From a virus: a stretch of 35,031 nt of DNA. Under the pieces are notes generated by a model. That model did not search any database and was not told where the DNA came from. It was given only the letters and a program-made list of their open reading frames with translations. Both the position numbers and the translations under genes were made by a program. Below are positions 25,815 through 32,503 of the stretch, piece after piece. Every line of letters starts with the position of its first letter. The first letter of the stretch is position 1. The stretch covers positions 1 to 35,031 of the IMG/VR virus record IMGVR_UViG_3300014050_000075; one strand, given 5' to 3'.

Positions 25815-28800
25815 CTACGATCCAGGGGAGTAGGGGGTAAATAACGAGTTTATACTTGAACTTGCTGCAAACTGCCTAGTCGATACTACACTAAAACCTG
25901 TAACTTGGGTTTGAGTAGTACTTCCTTGATTACCCCCGGATTGTAATATTTTTAAATTTATACGACAATATTTTCCATTAAATTGAGAAGGTATATTAAC
26001 AATACTTTGCTGGTTTGTATCTGAAAGTATTTTACCTACAGTAGAAGAAGCTGAAGTACTGGTTTGAGTAAAACTTGTAGCCGGGATAAGATCTGTTTCA
26101 GTTCCCCAGCTATTATAATTACCACTACTTGAAATAGATGAACCTGTAGATGATGTTTGAATACTTACTCCAGCTCCATGTAAAATAGTTGCTGTATTTA
26201 ATGCATTTCCAAATTTCCCTTCTAGTGAATAATTTATCACTAAAGTAGTTTCCCCTGAGAGTAGTCGGCATGGAAAAGAGGCTATTATTGGAGGATTAGA
26301 GGTACCCGTAGAAGTAGGTCCTAGATAGGCATAAGTTTCATCACTTGTTATCAATTGTCTACCGACATTTCTAGCATCAATTAAACCAGCTACTGTATCT
26401 AATAGTATATATAACGAACCACTTATTACTCTGTGTATTAAAACATCTGAACCTGTTATTTGCCCGTTCGCTTTTAGGGAAATATAAGGAGAAGTAAATG
26501 ATCCTGAGGTAAGTGAGCCTGTTGATTTAATTTCAGTAGGAGTAATCTCGAAGCCACCTATACTGCCTGAAGTTGCTGTTATATTTCCAGATAATCTAAC
26601 ATTAGAAGCAGTTATATTTCCGTTTATTAAGTGGAAATTCGAACCGCTTATCTCTACTGTATCGCCTTTTAATATAGCGTTTGAAGCACTAAGGGTTAGA
26701 TTATTTCCTATAAATGAAATTCTATGACCTGTAGGATTCCCTATGACAGCATCTCCTGACCCGCTTAACAGTATACCGGTACCCGACGTTAGGTTCGAAG
26801 CTATTGTTCCTGCTCTAAAAAAAGTACCGGATGAATTTAATTCTAAACCGCTTTTAGTAATAGCTGATGTGTTTATGGTCCAACCTGCTATATTTCCAAA
26901 AGTTGCATTTATACCGCCTTCTAAGTAAGCTGAACCCGATGCCCAGAACCCGTATAGAGAATTATTACCGGACGCTGTTAACGGTCCAAAGATTGGGGAT
27001 GTTATACCATTTAATTTACCCATCCTTACTTTAACCCCACCACTACCGGATGCGTTATTCCATTCACTATGTGATTTTATACCGTCAACTACATCTATAA
27101 AAGGAGCATATGAATCATCAGCTGTTAAGTAGATTGTACCCTGTCTATTTAAACTTTCGCTATTACCTAATCTAACAAAATCCATACCGCCTGATGGAGG
27201 AGTACTACCTGCTATCAAAGAAGCGGTTAATGAATTTAAATTAGTTACATTTCGAACAGTTAGATCTGATTGGTATACTAAGTTTCCTGCAATACTTTGG
27301 GTGACCCCTGTACCTGTTAATGCTGCTCTATTAACACGTTGTGCACGAATTATATCACCTCTTGCAAACCCATGACCTACGTCTCCGCTTGCTGTGTCAA
27401 AAGTTAGAAAGTAATCAGTTCCTGATATAAATGATGCAGAAACTACTTTTCCTACACTAGATACGAATAGTGAACCGTTAGTTGCTCTAATTTGGTTTAT
27501 AACAAGTTCAAACACTCTTAACTGTCCTCTAACTGTTAAGTTATCTAAGTCTAAAGATGAGGTTTGATTTGATGAATAATCTAGTCTCCAGCCTCGACCA
27601 GCCCATCCCGACACAAAACTAGGAGATGTTATAAATCCTACATTTGAAGTTACAGTTTGTGCAGATGATGACCCTAAAGTTGTACTGCCGCTTATTATTA
27701 AATTATTTTGCAAGGTAGTAACACCTGTTACCCCTAGTGTACCTCCTATTGTTGCAGTATTAGCAACACGTAAATCAGAACCCGATATCCAACTTGATGC
27801 GGATATTATAGAAGCAGTTAAAGCTCCTACTAAAGTAGTAGCACCTGTTACATTTAAGGTACCGCCTACAGCAGTATCACCAGTAGTACGTAAAGTTGAA
27901 GATGAAATATTACTTGATGCAGAAATAATAGATGCTGTTAAAGCTCCTACTAAAGTAGTAGCACCTGTTACCCCTAGTGTACCTCCTATTGTAGCAGTAT
28001 TAGCTACACGTAAATCAGAACCCGATATCCAACTTGATGCAGAAATATTTGAAGCGGTTAAAGCTCCTCTTATTATTGTACTTCCACTTACATCTAATAA
28101 AGCCGCAGGCGATGTTGTACCTATGCCTATATTACCACTACTACTAACAGTCATTCTTATTGAACCACTTTGTAAAAAAGCACCATTTAAAAAAGAAGCT
28201 GTTAAAGCTTGAGAAGCACTAATTGCCCAACTTGATGTTCCAAATAGCGAACCTGTGATACCGTTTGATGCGGATATTATAGATGCGGTTATTTGATTTA
28301 CTACTATTGATTGGATCGCTCTACTTGATGAACCTATAACAGTAGTATTATTTGCAAAAGGAATTAAATTAGAATTTAATAAACCGTCGCCAATAGTTAG
28401 TAGACCCTGCACAATTACTGTATCTGTGCTAGAGCCCCCTAGACTTATTTGATCTCCATTTCCACTTCCTAAATTAACACTACCTTCAAAATCAGTTTGT
28501 GAGCTATTTCCTCCAATCCGTAATATACCTGCTAACCCTCTTAAAAAATTAAAATCTGTTGAAGTAGTTGTGATATCACCGCCATTTACTGCTAAGTCTC
28601 CACCTATTGAAGCACTGTTAATAATACTTAAATTAGAGCCTGATATCCATCCGGAAGCAGAGATATTAGATGAGGTTATAGAAGTAGCAGTTATACCACC
28701 TACTACTTGAAGGGTATTTGTGGGTGATGTTGTGCCTATACCTATATTACTACTACTTTGGTAAATTGATGAAGTAGCTATTGTAGATGCATTAGTCCAT

Positions 28801-29315
28801 AGGGGCACATAATTTGCAGTACCTGTTCCTATTACATTTCCTCCACCTCCGGCTGCTACTATAGAAGATGTATCAAATATTGTAACATTTCCATTACTAT
28901 CTACTCCTAATACCCTAGTTTGAATAGTATTTGAAAGTTCAGTTCTAAAAGTCCCACTTATATGTAATGTTGAAGAAGGTGTTGTAGTTCCAATACCTAT
29001 ATTTCCACTTGAACTTACATATAAAAATGTAGATGAACCGCTTTGTATCCTAAAAGTATTTGCTCCTATATTTACAGATGCGGTTATACTACCCGTGGTA
29101 ATTCTATCTCCTAAAGCTGTACCTCCCCCGCTTCCCGATACTCCTGTAGTTAGTGATAATCTATTATCTTCTCCTACAGTTAAAACATACCCCTCCCATC
29201 CCTGCTCAACTACAGGTAATTCTCCTTTGTTTATACCAAATGGCCCATCAAAGTATGCTTGACCTTTGTCGGTTGTATCTAATCTATTATTACCCGATTT
29301 TCTATTTTCAGCCAT
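25815..29315 (-). CDS. Large modular tail fibre protein (1166 aa)
   Basis: A 1166-aa paralogue of the 1765-aa fibre. It begins MAENRKSGNNRLDTTDKGQA with a distinctive region (PVVEQGWEGYVLTVGEDNRL). GIGT motifs occur near residues 108, 192 and 395. Residues about 411-530 are three tandem 40-aa units in A-B-A order. About 575-700 is the shared domain with LVINQIRATNGSLFVSSVGK. About 805-965 has KGDTVEISGSNFHL and IGGFEI units, then SFTSPYISLKANGQITGSDV and the IDARNVGRQLITSDETYAYL region. It lacks most of the IGGF copies of its neighbour and a 23-residue cassette near 380. The final 200 residues are a separate tip. It opens the fibre block 53 bases after the gp15-like gene. Confidence 0.78.
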   Translation of the reverse strand: MAENRKSGNNRLDTTDKGQAYFDGPFGINKGELPVVEQGWEGYVLTVGEDNRLSLTTGVSGSGGGTALGDRITTGSITASVNIGANTFRIQSGSSTFLYVSSSGNIGIGTTTPSSTLHISGTFRTELSNTIQTRVLGVDSNGNVTIFDTSSIVAAGGGGNVIGTGTANYVPLWTNASTIATSSIYQSSSNIGIGTTSPTNTLQVVGGITATSITSSNISASGWISGSNLSIINSASIGGDLAVNGGDITTTSTDFNFLRGLAGILRIGGNSSQTDFEGSVNLGSGNGDQISLGGSSTDTVIVQGLLTIGDGLLNSNLIPFANNTTVIGSSSRAIQSIVVNQITASIISASNGITGSLFGTSSWAISASQALTASFLNGAFLQSGSIRMTVSSSGNIGIGTTSPAALLDVSGSTIIRGALTASNISASSWISGSDLRVANTATIGGTLGVTGATTLVGALTASIISASSNISSSTLRTTGDTAVGGTLNVTGATTLVGALTASIISASSWISGSDLRVANTATIGGTLGVTGVTTLQNNLIISGSTTLGSSSAQTVTSNVGFITSPSFVSGWAGRGWRLDYSSNQTSSLDLDNLTVRGQLRVFELVINQIRATNGSLFVSSVGKVVSASFISGTDYFLTFDTASGDVGHGFARGDIIRAQRVNRAALTGTGVTQSIAGNLVYQSDLTVRNVTNLNSLTASLIAGSTPPSGGMDFVRLGNSESLNRQGTIYLTADDSYAPFIDVVDGIKSHSEWNNASGSGGVKVRMGKLNGITSPIFGPLTASGNNSLYGFWASGSAYLEGGINATFGNIAGWTINTSAITKSGLELNSSGTFFRAGTIASNLTSGTGILLSGSGDAVIGNPTGHRISFIGNNLTLSASNAILKGDTVEISGSNFHLINGNITASNVRLSGNITATSGSIGGFEITPTEIKSTGSLTSGSFTSPYISLKANGQITGSDVLIHRVISGSLYILLDTVAGLIDARNVGRQLITSDETYAYLGPTSTGTSNPPIIASFPCRLLSGETTLVINYSLEGKFGNALNTATILHGAGVSIQTSSTGSSISSSGNYNSWGTETDLIPATSFTQTSTSASSTVGKILSDTNQQSIVNIPSQFNGKYCRINLKILQSGGNQGSTTQTQVTGFSVVSTRQFAASSSINSLFTPYSPGS
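27724..28083 (-). repeat. Tandem 120-bp repeats in the 1166-aa fibre gene
   Basis: Three units of exactly 120 bp at 27724, 27844 and 27964. First and third are A type (AGCAACACGTAAATCAGAAC or a near match); the middle is B type (CAGTAGTACGTAAAGTTGAA). The same A and B types occur in the neighbouring gene at 23161-23520. Confidence 0.85.
28039..28137. repeat. 99-bp dispersed direct repeat, copy 2
   Basis: Partner of 23734-23832; one substitution in 99 bases. The near identity at DNA level between genes 4 kb apart implies recent duplication or gene conversion. Confidence 0.85.
28170..28239. repeat. 70-bp dispersed direct repeat, copy 2
   Basis: Partner of 24426-24495. Its right-hand neighbour sequence continues into a different module (GTTCCAAATAGCGAAC), so the repeat marks a module boundary. 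Confidence 0.8.
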
Positions 29316-29328
29316 TGTAATTTATATA

Positions 29329-29339
29329 CCTATAAATAT
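29329..29339 (-). promoter_or_regulatory. Late-promoter-like motif, divergent copy, before the 1166-aa fibre gene
   Basis: Coding strand ATATTTATAGG, preceded by TATAA; only the ATATTTATA core fits. It lies 13 bases before the ATG at 29315. Confidence 0.35.
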
Positions 29340-29368
29340 TTATAGTTAATACAACTAATTAAAAAATA

Positions 29369-30217
29369 TTATGGATTTATATTATTAACTATTTCTTCTG
29401 AAATAGAAATTTTAGTTTTTCCAAAAAATTTATTGATAGCTGTATTATTTTTCTGAATTAGATCGGGTATAATTTGCCCATTCAAGGTTATATTAAAATT
29501 AGCTTTAACTGTTCTATTGTTGTTACTAATTAATTCGGTAGGGGTATTTATTGTATCAATACGAGCTTGAAATTTATAACGTTCAGGATCTCCCCAATAT
29601 GAATCCGAAGCATAGTTAATAGCTTCTACTATTCCATTTAATTGTTCTACATAATAAGTTGAAATTATACAGCTATAAGTTATTTTTACATAATCAGGTA
29701 TTACAATTGCATGATATTCTTTTTGGGGTGTTCTATTATTTAATACATTAAAATTATCATAAGCATTCCTAGATGAATATTTTTTTTCAAAAACCTGATA
29801 GTTATTAGGATTATTAGCATCTAACTTATTACCTATAGTTCTAACTTTTTCAACACTATTTCGTTTAAAAATAATTAAAGGCATCATTGTAGCCCCATTT
29901 TTATCTTTGTAGTAGCCATCTTTTTGAACTGATTTCCAACGTTCAGGAGAACCATATATTACAGGAACCTCAAGACGTTGTCCATTTTGTATTACAAAGG
30001 GTTTAATAACATTTTGTAAATAATACAATACAGCTTCATCTATATCTTTAATACCAATAGTAAAGGGCTTTACAGTGTCTCCTCTCCACGATACTTTTGT
30101 TCCTCTATTATTAGTAGAAGTAGCATTATTAGGATTACCTCGTTGAATATCATACGGAACTTGTTGTTCTATAGATATTTCTCTTTGGGTTTTTGGACGT
30201 GGTTTTTGGTTTGCCAT
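29369..30217 (-). CDS. Tail terminator / sheath stabiliser protein (T4 gp15-like)
   Basis: A 282-aa protein (T4 gp15: 272 aa). After a polar N-terminus it shows the gp15-type pattern: AVLYYLQNVIKPFVIQNGQR, then LEVPVIYGSPERWKSVQKDG, MMPLIIFKRNSVEKV, then AIVIPDYVKITYSCIISTYY followed by VEQLNGIVEAINYASDSYWG, and a late strand TVKANFNITLNGQIIPD. T4 gp15 has the same order (IRVPITYAS; then the KMIYELSIFTRYEDDMFQIV segment). It would cap the tube and sheath and present the head-binding surface. Its start overlaps the preceding stop by one base (TAATG), showing tight coupling to the gp14-like gene. The order 13-14-15 agrees with T4. Confidence 0.75.
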   Translation of the reverse strand: MANQKPRPKTQREISIEQQVPYDIQRGNPNNATSTNNRGTKVSWRGDTVKPFTIGIKDIDEAVLYYLQNVIKPFVIQNGQRLEVPVIYGSPERWKSVQKDGYYKDKNGATMMPLIIFKRNSVEKVRTIGNKLDANNPNNYQVFEKKYSSRNAYDNFNVLNNRTPQKEYHAIVIPDYVKITYSCIISTYYVEQLNGIVEAINYASDSYWGDPERYKFQARIDTINTPTELISNNNRTVKANFNITLNGQIIPDLIQKNNTAINKFFGKTKISISEEIVNNINP

Positions 30218-30726
30218 TATGTTCTTTCTTTAGATAATCCTACTCTATCTGCTGGTATATAGTGAGTATTACAAACAATTGATACATTATATCCAAAATC
30301 TGCTAAGTTTGGTTCTAGAGGATTTGGAGGATTTGGATAATCTGGGTTTTTACCTACAAAATATTGCATTTCATTAGTAGCATGTATCTCATAATATACT
30401 TCTTCATAAAATATTATATCACCAATTTGAGGTAATACATTAGCTTCTACTAAATCATCTCTTAAAAATTTAAATGTAGGAGCCCATTCCCAAGTTACAC
30501 CTTCTTCATTTGTAGGTTGTCCTTGATCAGGTAAATCAATTAAACAATATAATAAAAAAGGACCATTGTAAAATTTTTCACTAGCTGCTTCCCCATACAT
30601 ATTAAATACTGTTTCTTCGAGTCTTATTTGATATAAAGCACACTGTTGTGAAATAATATTTCGCATTAGTTCACGATTAACGTGTCTAAACATTGAAATA
30701 TCGCGAGAACCTCCAAATAGTGCCAT
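30217..30726 (-). CDS. Neck protein (T4 gp14-like)
   Basis: A 169-aa protein with the gp14-family look: ALFGGSRDISMFRHVNRELM, then IISQQCALYQIRLEETVFNM, YGEAASEKFYNGPFLLYCLI, FKFLRDDLVEANVLPQIGDI, a YFVGKNPDYPNPPNPLEPN loop and FGYNVSIVCNTHYIPADRVG near the end. T4 gp14 is 256 aa, so this is shorter, but similar short forms occur in T4-like environmental phages. It forms part of the neck that joins head and tail and gates DNA. It begins 2 bases after the gp13-like gene and overlaps the gp15-like gene by one base, so the three are probably translated as a coupled set. Confidence 0.82.
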   Translation of the reverse strand: MALFGGSRDISMFRHVNRELMRNIISQQCALYQIRLEETVFNMYGEAASEKFYNGPFLLYCLIDLPDQGQPTNEEGVTWEWAPTFKFLRDDLVEANVLPQIGDIIFYEEVYYEIHATNEMQYFVGKNPDYPNPPNPLEPNLADFGYNVSIVCNTHYIPADRVGLSKERT

Positions 30727-30728
30727 AA

Positions 30729-31880
30729 TTAACCTATATAAATTGTCATTGGAACCTTATTTAATTCACTTTGTGCGTGATCAGATTCGTTTTTTCTTCT
30801 TTCAAGTAATTTTTCACGAGAAGTTTCATCAAAATATCCTCTTAACCTTTCTATTAAAGCATCTTTAGTAGTTTGGGCTGAGGTTAATAAAGAATCTCCA
30901 TTCAATTGTACGTCTGCTCCAGGGATTGGAATTTGAGAATATTTGTTTCTAACATATCCTAGCATTTCTTTAGCTAATGCTAAAGTATATTCAAATATCC
31001 ATGAACGTCCTATTGAATTTATTTGAGTATATGTAGGATTATTAAATTTAGCATTAGCTAAATTAGAAATAGTTCCACTATTTACTATAGAATTAGATAA
31101 ACGTTCACTTTTTAATACATATTGAAACCAATATCGAGTTCCAGTATCTCCATCAGTGGGCATTGGGTATATTCTTAGTTTATTATTGTGAATTTCAAAG
31201 CTATAAGCAGATAATAGAATATCGCGTCCCATTTCTGCTTGTTGTAAAGCACCAATATTAAACGATAAAGGCGTGACAAGATAGTTATAGCCGTATCCCG
31301 TAAATCCAGGAGCACCTCCTAAAGCATTTAAATATCCTGTTGCTAATCCTATAGCTCCCCCATAAAAATAAGTACTTGAAGGTGGGGTTCCTTCATAAAA
31401 TACTCGTTTAATTTCTAAATTACTTGAACTAATTCCATTTTGGGCAGCCCACTCATTTAAATCATAATCTTGAACACTTCCTGTTAAAATAACAGAACCA
31501 CTATACCAATTTAGGTTACCACCTGAACCCGCTTCTGTGCCGTATTGTTCAGAAATACGAATAATATTACTCATGTTAGGAGTAATAACAGCATTATTTA
31601 ATACTGAAGAGGTAGATGCTCCTTCTAATGATAAATAATTGTCTCGTAATTTATATGCTGATAATTCATTGCCATAAACTGTAGTAGCTTGTTCAAAAGC
31701 AGTATAAAAGTTTATATCCTGTAATTCAACATTTTCAATAGGATATCCTAAACGTAAAGCACAAAACTTAGCTACTTTATCAGCATCTACTTGAAATTGA
31801 TAATCATTATCATAAAAGCCAAATGGGGTTACTCCAGGAAAAAATGAGGAGGAACCAGGCCAAATAGGAATGTTTGCCAT
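30729..31880 (-). CDS. Neck protein (T4 gp13-like)
   Basis: A 383-aa protein (T4 gp13: 309 aa). The family-like opening segment is DADKVAKFCALRLGYPIENV then ELQDINFYTAFEQATTVYGN, a helical N-terminal unit common in gp13-type connectors. The middle (residues 130-215) is Gly/Tyr-rich and may be an inserted loop. The C-terminal half returns to typical sequence: HNNKLRIYPMPTDGDTGTRY, SWIFEYTLALAKEMLGYVRN, KYSQIPIPGADVQLNGDSLL and a terminal helix with ETSREKLLERRKNESD. It sits at the head-tail joining region. It has a terminator immediately upstream and a perfect late-promoter-like motif 6 bases before its ATG, so it opens the neck operon. Confidence 0.82.
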   Translation of the reverse strand: MANIPIWPGSSSFFPGVTPFGFYDNDYQFQVDADKVAKFCALRLGYPIENVELQDINFYTAFEQATTVYGNELSAYKLRDNYLSLEGASTSSVLNNAVITPNMSNIIRISEQYGTEAGSGGNLNWYSGSVILTGSVQDYDLNEWAAQNGISSSNLEIKRVFYEGTPPSSTYFYGGAIGLATGYLNALGGAPGFTGYGYNYLVTPLSFNIGALQQAEMGRDILLSAYSFEIHNNKLRIYPMPTDGDTGTRYWFQYVLKSERLSNSIVNSGTISNLANAKFNNPTYTQINSIGRSWIFEYTLALAKEMLGYVRNKYSQIPIPGADVQLNGDSLLTSAQTTKDALIERLRGYFDETSREKLLERRKNESDHAQSELNKVPMTIYIG

Positions 31881-31886
31881 TGAGTT

Positions 31887-31900
31887 TTTATTATAAATAT
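31887..31900 (-). promoter_or_regulatory. Late-promoter-like motif before the neck operon
   Basis: Exact ATATTTATAATAAA on the coding strand, 6 bases before the ATG at 31880. It lies directly after the terminator T-tract, as at the tape measure gene. Confidence 0.5.
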
Positions 31901-31904
31901 GAAG

Positions 31905-31924
31905 AAAAAAACCTCAATTTGAGG
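31905..31924 (-). terminator. Short rho-independent terminator before the neck operon
   Basis: Minus strand CCTCA-AAT-TGAGG forms a 5-bp stem with a 3-base loop, followed by seven T. It lies 6 bases after the stop of the 116-aa gene. The stem is short, so termination may be partial. Confidence 0.65.
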
Positions 31925-31930
31925 CTTTAA

Positions 31931-32281
31931 TTATTCTTCAGATGCAGGTATATCTCCTTCTCTAGGTATTCCTACAATTTCAAATGTAGATGTCGGATAG
32001 GAAGCTTGTAAAGAAGCCATTACTTGTTCCGTTATATACAACAGGTATTTATTTACTACGCCATTCCCGTTATTGTTAGATTGAGGTGTTGTATTATCAA
32101 TATAAAACGGTATACAATTAATATACTGTACGCCATTGGTATACGCTTCTTGTGAAGGGTACATAAAACAGTCTACAGGAGTTTGGTTACCGGCTATTGG
32201 TAAATGCAGTACTAAACGGAAATAAGGGCTTGTATATGTTCCGTAGTTGTATTCGAGGGGGGATGTTGCTTGTATTGCCAT
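31931..32281 (-). CDS. Hypothetical protein (116 aa) before the neck genes
   Basis: A 116-aa protein starting MAIQATSPLEYNYGTYTSPY, beta-rich with aromatic residues (YFRLVLHLPIAG, GVQYINCIPFYIDN) and an acidic end (GIPREGDIPASEE). It looks like a compact globular structural protein, not an enzyme; no family recognised. It starts 16 bases after the 64-aa gene and is followed by a terminator, so it closes the transcript that begins further upstream with the collagen-repeat fibre. It could be a small virion or fibre-attachment protein; the context does not decide this. Confidence 0.7.
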   Translation of the reverse strand: MAIQATSPLEYNYGTYTSPYFRLVLHLPIAGNQTPVDCFMYPSQEAYTNGVQYINCIPFYIDNTTPQSNNNGNGVVNKYLLYITEQVMASLQASYPTSTFEIVGIPREGDIPASEE

Positions 32282-32297
32282 TGTGTTTTATTTTTGA

Positions 32298-32492
32298 TTA
32301 AGTTGTCAGTAATTGATATATAACATCATTTATGATATTTTCATCCGTTGTTTCAAGTTTATCTTTTAGTATATTATATAATTCGTGGTAATTTGATTCA
32401 CTCCTCACATACATTATGTCATTTGCTTCTATAAATAGTTTAAGCATTCCAACTAATTGTCCAATTTGATTATCTTGTAAAAATTGTGTCAT
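32298..32492 (-). CDS. Small helical hypothetical protein (64 aa)
   Basis: A 64-aa protein, MTQFLQDNQIGQLVGMLKLF at the start, all-helical in appearance and acidic near the end (KDKLETTDENIINDVIYQLL). No motif recognised. It starts 11 bases after the 796-aa fibre gene and 16 bases before the 116-aa gene, so it is part of the same transcript. Real coding is supported by its spacing and by a normal start context lacking Shine-Dalgarno, as elsewhere in the window. Possibly an assembly factor for the fibre upstream. Confidence 0.6.
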   Translation of the reverse strand: MTQFLQDNQIGQLVGMLKLFIEANDIMYVRSESNYHELYNILKDKLETTDENIINDVIYQLLTT

Positions 32493-32503
32493 ATTATTTT
32501 ATT

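Noticed and set aside
13728-29315. Diversity-generating retroelement acting on the fibre or LamG genes
   Set aside because: No reverse transcriptase, no template/variable repeat pair with adenine-specific differences, and the repeats seen are tandem or dispersed modules within coding frames.
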